Below are positions 1-6,013 of a stretch of DNA of 6,480 nucleotides, in pieces. Position numbers and translations under genes: made by a program. The notes under the pieces are model-generated. The model ran no database searches. It was not told the origin of the DNA and saw nothing but the letters and a program-made list of their open reading frames with translations. Within the stretch, counting starts at the first letter, position 1. Each line of letters opens with the position of its first letter. Source of the stretch: Eubacterium sp. (GTDB taxonomy: Bacteria; Bacillota; Clostridia; Oscillospirales; Acutalibacteraceae); the NCBI GenBank assembly GCA_017543725.1, contig JAFYFO010000170.1:1-6480 (forward strand). Reading direction: 5' to 3'.

Positions 1-528
1 AGCCTGCTTTATATCAAAAACCATATGGAAATCATCGCCCAGCGCACTTCTCATATCTTTAAGGAAATCAAGGGATTCGCTCCTGAAACGAACAACATTT
101 TCCTGACAAACGCGAACTCCCTCTTTTTTCCCGAGTTCAACAAGCGAGGCAAAACGCTCAAAATATAACTCTTTTGGCAAATCCCTTTTCTGCCTCGCAA
201 GCGCTCCGTGGATAACGGCAACATCCGCTCCAAGCAGCGCAGCCGCGTGGAAATGTTTTTGATATAAGCCGATATAATCCTCGTATCTTCTTTTGTATTC
301 GCCGAAAATGCAGGTGTTTTCAAGCGCTGAAGAAAAAGGATGAACGGAAAGAATTCTGCACCCCGCTTCATCAGCCTGCTTTTTCATATCAAGAACAAAA
401 CCGTCTTCAAGTTCGCTGACGGTGTTGAAAAATATTTCAGCAGTTTTAAATTTTAAATCAATAACTTTTTTCAGCGCTTTTTCCGTTTCAAGCGGATAAA
501 AGCACGAAGTTGAAGCACCAATATTCAT
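1..528 (-). CDS. Sugar phosphate isomerase/epimerase-like TIM-barrel protein (partial, C-terminus beyond window)
   Basis: The first 176 codons are present and read open to the window edge, so the end is missing. The protein begins MNIGASTSCFYP and shows the alternating strand/helix pattern of the xylose isomerase-like TIM-barrel superfamily (AP endonuclease family 2). Visible landmarks are strand 1 with the N-terminal start, HPF at residues 63-65, VIHG at 105-108, the CQEN motif at 141-144 whose Glu is a usual metal ligand, and FDI at 171-173. Family members isomerise or epimerise sugars, sugar phosphates or inositol derivatives with a divalent metal, but the substrate cannot be named. The start ATG overlaps the stop of the upstream aminotransferase by one base (TAATG), so translation is probably coupled; no clear Shine-Dalgarno site precedes it. 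The family call is firm, the specific role unknown. Confidence 0.85.
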   Translation of the reverse strand, partial: MNIGASTSCFYPLETEKALKKVIDLKFKTAEIFFNTVSELEDGFVLDMKKQADEAGCRILSVHPFSSALENTCIFGEYKRRYEDYIGLYQKHFHAAALLGADVAVIHGALARQKRDLPKELYFERFASLVELGKKEGVRVCQENVVRFRSESLDFLKDMRSALGDDFHMVFDIKQA

Positions 529-1790
529 TATGAAACCAACTTTTCAATTGCCGCAAGTTTAACGCTTGTGCAAAGTATTCCTGCCGCCAAATCGAGTTCA
601 TCAACAGGCGGAAAAGACGGAGCAATTCTTATATTGCTGTTTTTTGAATCCTTCTTATAAGGAAATGTTGCGCCGACGGGGGTTAAAACAACTCCCGCTT
701 CCCTGCAGAGTTCGCCGACTCTTTTAGCGCATCCCTCCATAACATCAAGAGAGATGAAATATCCGCCCTTCGGCTCAACCCAGGAGGCAACTCCGAGCCC
801 GCCGAGTTCGTTTTCAAGATGCTTTAAAACAATTTCAAACTTCGGTTTAAGAATTGCCGCATGCTTTCTCATATGCTCTTTAACAGCCGCCGCGTCTTTG
901 AAAAATCTTGAATGACGCAACTGATTCATCTTATCATAACTGATTGTCTGGCAGTTGAGTCTGCCCATAATTTGATTAACATTCGCTTCGCTAGCGGCAA
1001 TTGCCGAAACGCCCGCGCCCGAGAAAGTTATTTTTGAAGTTGAGCAAACTTCAATAACCATATCCTCATTTGAATATTCGGGAAGAACATCAAATATATT
1101 GAGAAGTTTATCGCCGTTTTCATCAAGGTCGTGAATGAAATAAGCGTTATCCCAGATAATTCTGAAATCCTTTGCGGCAGGTTTAAGAGATGCAATTTCT
1201 CTGACAACTCTGTCGCTGTATGTTATACCCGTTGGGTTTGAATACTTTGGAACGCAAAACATTCCCTTAACGCTCGGGTCTTTAACAAGTTCCCTGATTT
1301 TATCCATATCGGGGCCTTCATCATTCATCGGAATATTAATCATTTCAATATCGAAGTATTCAAGAATGGTGAAATGTCTGTCGTATCCCGGAACGGGGCA
1401 AAGGAATTTGATATTCTCAACATCCCTCCACGGAGTTTCGCCGAGAACGCCGTGAGCAAAACACTGGGTTATGTAGTCAAACATAAGAGTCAGGCTCGCG
1501 TTCGGTCCTGCAATAATGTTCTTAACATCAACTCCGAGAAGTTCGGCAAAGAGTTTTTTGCAACTCGGAATACCGTCAAGAATACCATAGTTCCTTGTGT
1601 CTATTCCGTTTTCCATATAATCGAAATCGGGAGTGAACATTCCCATTGATAAATCAAGTTGCTCCTTGCAGGGCTTTCCTCTCGACATATCAAGCGCAAG
1701 ACCCATTGACTTATATTCATTAAACTTTTTCTCAAGAACTTCTTTTTCTCTGAGCAATTCTTCTTTTGTCATATTAATATATTCTGCCAT
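528..1790 (-). CDS. Aspartate aminotransferase-like class I/II PLP enzyme (Asp_aminotransf / MocR-like subgroup)
   Basis: A full-length 420-residue fold-type I aminotransferase. Landmarks: SRGKP at 36-40, DTRNYG at 64-69, GPNASL at 95-100, KYSNPTG at 182-188 (Asn contacts PLP), WDNAY at 213-217 (Asp to the pyridine nitrogen, Tyr to the O3'), SKITFSGAG at 252-260 with Lys253 as the Schiff-base lysine, and Arg388 in RIAPSFPP, expected to bind the substrate carboxylate. This pattern fits the aspartate aminotransferase subgroup once labelled Aminotran_MocR, typified by the Corynebacterium enzyme; it lacks a DNA-binding domain, so it is not a MocR regulator. The likely reaction is transfer of the amino group between aspartate and 2-oxoglutarate. 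The ATG at 1790 is chosen because AAGGAGG lies five bases upstream; a GTG at 1850 falls on the -10 box. First gene of an operon with the following TIM-barrel gene. Confidence 0.93.
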   Translation of the reverse strand: MAEYINMTKEELLREKEVLEKKFNEYKSMGLALDMSRGKPCKEQLDLSMGMFTPDFDYMENGIDTRNYGILDGIPSCKKLFAELLGVDVKNIIAGPNASLTLMFDYITQCFAHGVLGETPWRDVENIKFLCPVPGYDRHFTILEYFDIEMINIPMNDEGPDMDKIRELVKDPSVKGMFCVPKYSNPTGITYSDRVVREIASLKPAAKDFRIIWDNAYFIHDLDENGDKLLNIFDVLPEYSNEDMVIEVCSTSKITFSGAGVSAIAASEANVNQIMGRLNCQTISYDKMNQLRHSRFFKDAAAVKEHMRKHAAILKPKFEIVLKHLENELGGLGVASWVEPKGGYFISLDVMEGCAKRVGELCREAGVVLTPVGATFPYKKDSKNSNIRIAPSFPPVDELDLAAGILCTSVKLAAIEKLVS

Positions 1791-1795
1791 ATTTT

Positions 1796-1802
1796 CCTCC
1801 TT
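1796..1802 (-). promoter_or_regulatory. Shine-Dalgarno site of the aminotransferase gene
   Basis: AAGGAGG on the minus strand, five bases before ATG at 1790. This strong site decides the start and rejects the 20-codon upstream extension. Confidence 0.9.
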
Positions 1803-1840
1803 GATAGTAAAAATAGACAAACCGCAATTTTCGATAGAAT

Positions 1841-1869
1841 ATTTTATCACTTTTTATTTGATTTTGCAA
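1841..1869 (-). promoter_or_regulatory. Sigma-A promoter for the aminotransferase operon
   Basis: Minus strand: -35 TTGCAA at 1864-1869, a 17-base spacer and -10 TAAAAT at 1841-1846 preceded by TGA, an extended -10. The predicted transcript start is near 1834, giving a leader of about 44 bases. The -10 lies inside a 16-base near-palindrome, GATAGAATATTTTATC at 1833-1848, a possible operator. Confidence 0.7.
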
Positions 1870-1933
1870 TATTATTATATTTATAAAAATAGGTTTGGTT
1901 ATAATAACTTTATTGTGGTAAATCACTAAATTG

Positions 1934-1962
1934 TTGAAATGCACCGCATTTAATGTTATTAT
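1934..1962 (+). promoter_or_regulatory. Sigma-A promoter for the rRNA methyltransferase gene
   Basis: Plus strand: -35 TTGAAA at 1934-1939, a 17-base spacer and -10 TATTAT at 1957-1962, preceded by TGT (extended -10). Predicted start near 1969 and a leader of about 29 bases. AGGAG at 1987-1991 sits six bases before the ATG. It faces away from the aminotransferase promoter, with about 64 A+T-rich bases between the two -35 boxes. Confidence 0.7.
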
Positions 1963-1997
1963 AAATCTATCAGTAAAGCATCACTCAGGAGAAAAAT

Positions 1998-3137
1998 ATG
2001 CAGTGCAAACAATTCAAAAAATGCGGGGCTTGCAGATTTCAACTTGATGAATATGAAAGCCAACTCGCCTATAAGCAAAACCGCATTGATAACCTGCTTT
2101 CAAAATTCGGGAAAGTCGAAAAGATTATCCCGATGGAAAACCCGTTTAACTACAGAAATAAAGTTCAGTGCGCTTTTTATTATGATTTCAAACGCAAAAA
2201 ATGCGTATCGGGCGTTTATCAAAGCACATCAAAAAAGATTATTCCCATTGATTATTGCGCTCTCGACGATAAGAAAGCGGATGAAATCATTTTAAGCATC
2301 AGAAAACTTGCTGATGAATTCAGAATACCGCCCTATGATATAAGAACCAAAAGCGGCTTTCTGAGGCATATTCTGATAAGAAAGGGCTTTAAAAGCGGAG
2401 AAATAATGGTTGTTATAGTAACGGCATCCCCTGTTTTTCCGTCAAAAAGCAATTTCGTTAAAGCCCTTTTGAAAAAGCACGGCGAAATAACAACCGTCGT
2501 TCAGAATATCAACACAACGGACACAAATCTCTTTCTCGGCGAACAAAGCAAAATCCTTTACGGAAAAGGATATATCGAAGATATTCTTTGCTCGTGCACT
2601 TTCAGAATTTCGCCCGCATCCTTCTATCAGGTTAATCCCGTTCAAACCGAAATTCTTTATAAAACAGCGATTGATTATGCCGCCCTCAGCGGCACCGAGG
2701 CGGTTTTTGACGCCTACTGCGGAACGGGAACAATAGGAATTATCGCCTCGAAAAGCGCAAAGCAGGTTCTCGGCGTTGAACTGAATAAAAACGCCGTTAA
2801 AGACGCCGTTATAAACGCAAAGAAAAACAAATGCGAAAACATCTTTTTTATTGAAGCGGACGCGGCTCAACTAATCAACGAACTTGCAAAGGAAAAAGAG
2901 CATTTCGACGTTGTTTTTATGGACCCTCCGAGGGCGGGCGCAAGCAGGAAATTTCTTTTATCCCTGCTGAAACTCAAACCGCAGAAAATAATCTATATTT
3001 CCTGCAATCCGAAAACCCTTGCAAGGGACCTTGAAACGCTTACCGAAAAAGAATACAAAGCCGAAATAATTCAGAGCGTTGATATGTTCCCCTTCACTGA
3101 ACATATTGAAACCGTTGTTAAACTGATAAAAAAATAA
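1998..3137 (+). CDS. rlmD: 23S rRNA (uracil-C5)-methyltransferase, RlmD/RumA family, TRAM-less
   Basis: A 379-residue SAM-dependent RNA methyltransferase that makes 5-methyluridine. It opens with C3-x5-C9-x2-C12, and with C87 this matches the four-cysteine [4Fe-4S] site of RumA. Further landmarks are YRNKVQ at 52-57, the SPASFYQVNP substrate loop at 205-214, SAM motif DAYCGTGTIG at 238-247, MDPPRAG at 308-314, the catalytic Cys336 in YISCNPKTLARDL, and the general base Glu371 in EHIETV. RumA-type enzymes usually carry an N-terminal TRAM RNA-binding domain and exceed 430 residues; here the protein starts directly at the iron-sulfur motif, as in the shorter RlmC. The motifs are closer to RumA, but whether U1939, U747 or both are modified cannot be told. 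A monocistronic gene with its own promoter and terminator. Confidence 0.92.
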   Translation: MQCKQFKKCGACRFQLDEYESQLAYKQNRIDNLLSKFGKVEKIIPMENPFNYRNKVQCAFYYDFKRKKCVSGVYQSTSKKIIPIDYCALDDKKADEIILSIRKLADEFRIPPYDIRTKSGFLRHILIRKGFKSGEIMVVIVTASPVFPSKSNFVKALLKKHGEITTVVQNINTTDTNLFLGEQSKILYGKGYIEDILCSCTFRISPASFYQVNPVQTEILYKTAIDYAALSGTEAVFDAYCGTGTIGIIASKSAKQVLGVELNKNAVKDAVINAKKNKCENIFFIEADAAQLINELAKEKEHFDVVFMDPPRAGASRKFLLSLLKLKPQKIIYISCNPKTLARDLETLTEKEYKAEIIQSVDMFPFTEHIETVVKLIKK

Positions 3138-3138
3138 A

Positions 3139-3177
3139 ACCGATGCTTAGAATATTTAACTAAGCGTCGGTTTTTTT
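3139..3177 (+). terminator. Intrinsic terminator, bidirectional, shared by convergent genes
   Basis: A 12-base-pair stem pairs 3139-3150 with 3160-3171 (one G-T wobble) around a 9-base loop, followed by seven T residues at 3171-3177. It starts two bases after the methyltransferase stop codon. On the minus strand the same hairpin is followed by a T-rich run (TTTTATTTTTTT), so it should also stop transcription of the opposing gene, whose TAG stop codon lies in the hairpin at 3160-3162. Confidence 0.92.
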
Positions 3178-3741
3178 GCTTTTACTATGCTTCTTTTCGG
3201 TTCTTGCAATCGCAAAGAGAAGCAAAAAGAGATTATCAAGTTTTCTGTCATAAGTTCTCAGGCTGTATTGTTCGGGGGTTTCAGCCCAGTTTCTTATGTA
3301 GCCGATAATTTTTGAATCGTTTCTGATTTTATATTGTTTCAGGCTTTCGTTAACAATTGTTTTCTGGAAGAAATAGCCCCTCTTGCTGAGTATTCCCCAA
3401 ACTTCCTTATCATCAAACATAAAGGTTTTTCCCGAGTAATTCGGTGCATTGTTATTTCTTAGCATAACAGAAACTTTATGAGTTGAAGTTTGCTTGCTGC
3501 CGCAGTCTTTAAAGGTGTATAAAGAATAATCATCCTCTTCCTTTTCCTTAACAGCATAATAGACATATTTTTCTTCATCGTCATAAAGAGCATATCCTTT
3601 TTTATCCCCCTTAATAAAGGGACGAAAAATAAAATGATGCTCAACTCTGCGGCGTCTCATATATTTGTCCGCAATAACGAGAACGCCCATAAGCAAAATC
3701 ATTATATCAAAAATGATAACCAAAACATAAAATGTTCTCAA
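3160..3741 (-). CDS. Membrane-anchored protein of unknown function
   Basis: About 193 residues, not recognised as a named family. Residues 4-25 form one hydrophobic helix, followed by KYMRRRR, so the positive-inside rule places the C-terminal domain in the cytoplasm. No signal-peptidase site is evident. The rest is rich in Lys, Tyr and Asp/Glu with a beta-strand rhythm; it closes with a strand, DRKLDN and a hydrophobic helix (LFLLLFAIA) before a lysine-rich tail. That ending faintly recalls Tubby C-terminal/LURP-one-like domains, but this is a guess. The TTG at 3741 is preferred because GGAG lies seven bases upstream; another TTG at 3756 overlaps that site, and the first ATG falls within the membrane helix. 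The last four codons and stop are encoded inside the terminator stem. It has its own promoter. Confidence 0.7.
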   Translation of the reverse strand: MRTFYVLVIIFDIMILLMGVLVIADKYMRRRRVEHHFIFRPFIKGDKKGYALYDDEEKYVYYAVKEKEEDDYSLYTFKDCGSKQTSTHKVSVMLRNNNAPNYSGKTFMFDDKEVWGILSKRGYFFQKTIVNESLKQYKIRNDSKIIGYIRNWAETPEQYSLRTYDRKLDNLFLLLFAIARTEKKHSKSKKTDA

Positions 3742-3779
3742 AAAATCACTCCGCAAACTATAATAGACTAATCACTATT

Positions 3780-3807
3780 ATTATACAACTTAATTTTTAT
3801 ATTTCAA
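3780..3807 (-). promoter_or_regulatory. Sigma-A promoter for the membrane-anchored protein gene
   Basis: Minus strand: -35 TTGAAA at 3802-3807, a 16-base spacer and a consensus -10 TATAAT at 3780-3785. Predicted transcript start near 3773, leader about 32 bases. The -35 lies 21 bases past the hydrolase stop codon, and no hairpin terminator separates the two genes, so some readthrough from the hydrolase is possible. Confidence 0.75.
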
Positions 3808-3828
3808 GCATAATTTTGCCGTTTGAGC

Positions 3829-4503
3829 CTAATCAATCAAAAAATCAAGAACTTCCCTGTTGAAATCCCTCGGGTTAACCCTTGCAGTCGCATGATTTCC
3901 GTTTATAAAAACAAGTTTTGAATCGCTGATTAATCCGGCGATTTTTTCGGTATGGCTCTTTTTAATCAAATCTTTTTTTCCTGCGATAACAAGGGTTTTT
4001 GATTTGATTGATTTCAAATCCTCCTCCGTTAAATTCGGCTCGTTGAGCATAAGGGACATAAGTTCGTATTTCTTTTGCATTTTTGAAGAGTTTTTCATCA
4101 TTGATGCAAAAAAACAGCGAATTTTCGTCCATATCAAAAAGCGCGTATTCAGCCCTTCGGGAATAAAATTTGCGCTGTTTAAAACAAGTTTATCAACTCT
4201 TTCGGGATATTTAACTGCAAAAATCAGCGCAATATTTCCCCCGTCGGAAAAGCCGAGAATATTCGCCTTTTCAATATTTCTGTCGTCCATAAAATCTTTA
4301 AGGTCTTCGGCAAACTGCTCAAGTGTGAACGGCTTTTCGCCCCTCGGAGTTTTTCCGTGGCTCCTTGTGTCGGGCGCGTAAATATGGAAGTGTTCCGAAA
4401 AACGGTTAATCTGAAACTTGAAAATGCTGCTGTCTTCGCCGTTTCCGTGAAGAAGAATCAAAGGCTTACCCTCTCCCGCTTCAACATAATAATTCTTAAT
4501 CAT
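3829..4503 (-). CDS. Alpha/beta hydrolase
   Basis: A 224-residue single-domain alpha/beta hydrolase, probably cytoplasmic, with no signal peptide. The oxyanion region LLHGNGED is at 17-24, the nucleophile elbow GFSDGG at 84-89 (Ser86), the acid GKKD at 175-178 (Asp178) and the histidine GNHA at 202-205 (His204), so the catalytic triad is complete. A cap region rich in Phe, Met and Lys lies at about 113-160. Such proteins hydrolyse esters, lactones, amides or C-C bonds; the substrate cannot be inferred. The ATG at 4503 is chosen because the fold begins there and GGTGA lies four bases upstream; extending the frame to 4782 would run through the iolE terminator and antisense to iolE. It follows iolE but has its own promoter, so it need not belong to inositol metabolism. 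Confidence 0.9.
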   Translation of the reverse strand: MIKNYYVEAGEGKPLILLHGNGEDSSIFKFQINRFSEHFHIYAPDTRSHGKTPRGEKPFTLEQFAEDLKDFMDDRNIEKANILGFSDGGNIALIFAVKYPERVDKLVLNSANFIPEGLNTRFLIWTKIRCFFASMMKNSSKMQKKYELMSLMLNEPNLTEEDLKSIKSKTLVIAGKKDLIKKSHTEKIAGLISDSKLVFINGNHATARVNPRDFNREVLDFLID

Positions 4504-4518
4504 AAAATCACCGCCTAT

Positions 4519-4547
4519 ATTATACCACACCTTGTCAATACTCAAAA
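4519..4547 (-). promoter_or_regulatory. Extended -10 promoter for the hydrolase gene
   Basis: Minus strand TGTGGTATAAT, a perfect TRTGN extended -10 with TATAAT at 4519-4524. The -35 is poor (TTTTGA at 4542-4547 with 17-base spacing). A TTGACA at 4533-4538 is only eight bases away and cannot serve this box. Predicted transcript start near 4512, only about nine bases before the ATG. Confidence 0.55.
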
Positions 4548-4576
4548 AACCGCCAGCGGCAAATGCCGTGGGCGGT
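4544..4576 (-). terminator. Intrinsic terminator of the inositol operon, after iolE
   Basis: On the minus strand ACCGCC (4571-4576) pairs with GGCGGT (4549-4554), then a two-by-two internal mismatch and CGGC/GCCG (4557-4560 with 4565-4568) around an ATTT loop, followed by six T residues (4544-4549). It starts 9 bases after the iolE stop codon and ends the operon. Its T-tract overlaps the weak -35 region of the hydrolase promoter. Confidence 0.9.
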
Positions 4577-4585
4577 TTGAATTCT

Positions 4586-5485
4586 TTAAAGTCCTGCAGT
4601 TTCTTTGATATACTTTCTTGCTTTAACAGCGTATTCAAACGGATTTGCTTTAGCAGGGTCCTGCTCTGCTTCAACAACAACCCAGCCTTCATAATTGTTT
4701 TCGGCAAGGATATCAAATATCGGCTTGAAATCAACATCGCCGTCACCGGGAACTGTGAAAACACCTGCGCGGACAGCGTCAAGGAAACTCATATGCTGAG
4801 GAACAACCTGATTGTTATAAACATCAAGGCGAACATCTTTAAGATGAACATGCTTGATTCTGTTTACATACTTTTTAAGAACCGGCACGGGGTCGATACC
4901 CGCAAAGGTGAGATGGCCCGAATCGAAAAGAAGATAAACAAGTTCGGGGTCGGTGAGTTCCATAAGTTTATCAATTTCTTCAACAGTCTGAACGCCCGTT
5001 CCCATATGATGGTGAACGGTGAAAAACATTCCCTTTGATTTTGCATAAGCGCCCATTTCATTGAAGCCCTTTGCAACGATTGCCCACTGCTCATCAGTGT
5101 AGTAAGGCTTTTCATCAAGGATTGATTTTGTTAAATCGCCCTGAATTGAATTGCCCTGCTCCGATGCGCCGATAACTCTTGCGCCGAGTTTATAAAGTTT
5201 GTCTGCGTGAGCCTTGAAAGCCTCAATTGTTTCCTTATAGGGCTTTGAGGTTAAGAAAGATGAAAACCACGCGTTGCAAATCTGAAGTCCTCTTATATCA
5301 AGATAGGGCTTTAAAACATCGGGGTCTGCGGGATATTTGTTTCCGATTTCAGAACCTTTGAATCCTGCAAGCGCCATTTCGGAAATGCACTGCTCAAAGG
5401 TGTTTTCAGCACCGAGGTCGGGCATATCGTCGTTTGTCCAGCCAATCGGCGCAATAGCAAGTTTAACTTTGTTGGGATCTAACAT
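4586..5485 (-). CDS. iolE: Myo-inosose-2 dehydratase (IolE)
   Basis: A full-length, 299-residue TIM-barrel enzyme (xylose isomerase-like fold) of inositol catabolism. It removes water from scyllo-inosose (2-keto-myo-inositol) to give 3D-(3,5/4)-trihydroxycyclohexane-1,2-dione (EC 4.2.1.44), the substrate of IolD. Diagnostic segments are [14 protein letters not shown] at 12-25, [18 protein letters not shown] at 35-52, AWFSSFLT at 72-79, SEQGNSIQG at 108-116, [10 protein letters not shown] at 158-167, FDSGH at 187-191, HVHLKDVR at 212-219, [11 protein letters not shown] at 243-253 and [12 protein letters not shown] at 271-282. AAGGAGG four bases upstream supports the start. It follows iolD on the same strand, and a strong terminator after it marks the operon end. 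The insertion between iolD and iolE stops six bases short of its Shine-Dalgarno site, so the gene itself is intact. Confidence 0.96.
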   Translation of the reverse strand: MLDPNKVKLAIAPIGWTNDDMPDLGAENTFEQCISEMALAGFKGSEIGNKYPADPDVLKPYLDIRGLQICNAWFSSFLTSKPYKETIEAFKAHADKLYKLGARVIGASEQGNSIQGDLTKSILDEKPYYTDEQWAIVAKGFNEMGAYAKSKGMFFTVHHHMGTGVQTVEEIDKLMELTDPELVYLLFDSGHLTFAGIDPVPVLKKYVNRIKHVHLKDVRLDVYNNQVVPQHMSFLDAVRAGVFTVPGDGDVDFKPIFDILAENNYEGWVVVEAEQDPAKANPFEYAVKARKYIKETAGL

Positions 5486-5489
5486 TTTT

Positions 5490-5496
5490 CCTCCTT
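5490..5496 (-). promoter_or_regulatory. Shine-Dalgarno site of iolE
   Basis: AAGGAGG on the minus strand, four bases before ATG at 5485. Only five bases (5497-5501) separate it from the inner edge of the inserted element, so a stem formed by the terminal repeats would end right next to this ribosome binding site. Confidence 0.9.
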
Positions 5497-5501
5497 CGGA
5501 G

Positions 5502-5533
5502 AATTAAGAGTTAAGAATGAAGAATGAAGAATT
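5502..5533 (+). repeat. Terminal inverted repeat, iolE side
   Basis: Four heptamers AATTAAG, AGTTAAG, AATGAAG, AATGAAG plus a final AATT, read on the plus strand. It matches the reverse complement of 6014-6045 at 28 of 32 positions without gaps. Mismatches are at repeat positions 9, 16, 18 and 25. Confidence 0.88.
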
Positions 5534-5614
5534 TTGGTTACTCGCTTCGCTCAAACAATTATTCATTGATTCATTCAATTAACTATTTCTCTCATTTTAT
5601 AAATTTTTAATACG
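5534..5614. other. Non-coding tail of the element between gene and iolE-side repeat
   Basis: About 80 A+T-rich bases with no supported gene. On the minus strand they hold a cluster of GAAT-type short repeats (5561-5580) and a GCGAAGC heptamer within 5541-5553, a sequence known to form an unusually stable mini-hairpin. No convincing promoter or terminator T-tract is visible, so iolE probably depends on transcription from upstream. Confidence 0.5.
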
Positions 5615-5625
5615 AATTAAGAATT
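5615..5625 (+). repeat. Internal copy of the element heptamer
   Basis: AATTAAGAATT on the plus strand, one and a half heptamer units in the same orientation as the iolE-side terminal repeat. It overlaps the stop codon of the four-helix-bundle gene (5617-5619). Confidence 0.7.
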
Positions 5626-5979
5626 CAGTTTTTCTTTGCTGCTGATTATAATGCTTGAAAGGATTCTGTAAATCTCATCGCAATCTGCTATAAGAGTGCT
5701 GTATTTCATTTCATCGACAAATTCAAACTCACGCATTAACCTGAGCCAATACTTAGTTTCACTCGTTTCTTTCAGTGCAATACTGAGTTTTGAAATAAAA
5801 TCATTCAAACTTTGCGCAGCCTGGGATTCGGCAACATTTGCCCCTATGCTTGTTCCGCACCTCAGTAATTGCTTTGACAAAACAAATTCTTTCTTATCTT
5901 TCATAATTTGAAAATACAGACCAACAATCTGCTTTGAAAAATTAAATGTTTTTTCTTCAATAATATTTTCTTTTTTCAT
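5617..5979 (-). CDS. Four helix bundle protein, 23S rRNA intervening-sequence (S23/IVP, Avd-like) family
   Basis: A complete 120-residue helical protein. Family landmarks are FNFSKQIVGLY at 12-22, LSKQLLRCGTSIGANVAES at 34-52, AQSLNDFISKLSIALKE at 55-71 and ETKYWLRLM at 74-82, followed by a last helix at about 91-114. This is the family encoded by intervening sequences in some 23S rRNA genes; it also resembles Avd, the accessory protein of diversity-generating retroelements. Pentamers that bind nucleic acid through basic surfaces are known for relatives, but its role here is unknown. The gene lies inside a 544-base insertion between iolD and iolE, on their strand. No Shine-Dalgarno site precedes the ATG at 5979, which is odd in this window; a GC-rich hairpin lies 15-32 bases upstream. 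No reverse transcriptase or rRNA gene is present here. Confidence 0.92.
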   Translation of the reverse strand: MKKENIIEEKTFNFSKQIVGLYFQIMKDKKEFVLSKQLLRCGTSIGANVAESQAAQSLNDFISKLSIALKETSETKYWLRLMREFEFVDEMKYSTLIADCDEIYRILSSIIISSKEKLNS

Positions 5980-5993
5980 AACAACTACAATCG

Positions 5994-6011
5994 GGTGCGG
6001 GTGTCCCGCCC
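5994..6011 (-). promoter_or_regulatory. GC-rich hairpin upstream of the four-helix-bundle gene
   Basis: On the minus strand GGGCGGG-ACA-CCCGC-A-CC folds into a seven-pair stem with one bulged A and a three-base loop. It contrasts sharply with the A+T-rich surroundings. There is no T-tract after it, so it is not an intrinsic terminator. It may be a protein or processing site of the element, or may control translation of the gene beginning at 5979. Confidence 0.6.
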
Positions 6012-6013
6012 TA

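Noticed and set aside
51..371. Open frame of 106 codons on the minus strand
   Set aside because: It lies in a different frame of the TIM-barrel gene, whose conserved motifs read through the whole region.
1791..1850. 20-codon N-terminal extension of the aminotransferase from a GTG at 1850
   Set aside because: That start lies on the predicted -10 box, and a strong AAGGAGG sits just before the ATG at 1790.
3742..3756. TTG start at 3756 for the membrane-anchored protein
   Set aside because: It overlaps the GGAG site that is well spaced for the TTG at 3741.
4519..4538. TTGACA at 4533-4538 as the -35 of the hydrolase promoter
   Set aside because: The spacing to TATAAT is only eight bases, too short for sigma-A.
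4504..4782. 93-codon upstream extension of the hydrolase frame
   Set aside because: It runs through the iolE terminator and overlaps the iolE 3' end in another frame; the alpha/beta hydrolase fold begins at 4503.
4532..5038. 168-codon plus-strand open frame opposite iolE
   Set aside because: A shadow of iolE with no ribosome site or recognisable motif.
5502..5625. CRISPR-like array suggested by repeated heptamers
   Set aside because: The units are 7 bases with no spacers and no cas genes nearby; they form terminal inverted repeats instead.
5617..5979. Diversity-generating retroelement accessory gene (avd)
   Set aside because: No reverse transcriptase, template repeat or variable repeat is visible in the window; only the protein fold is shared.
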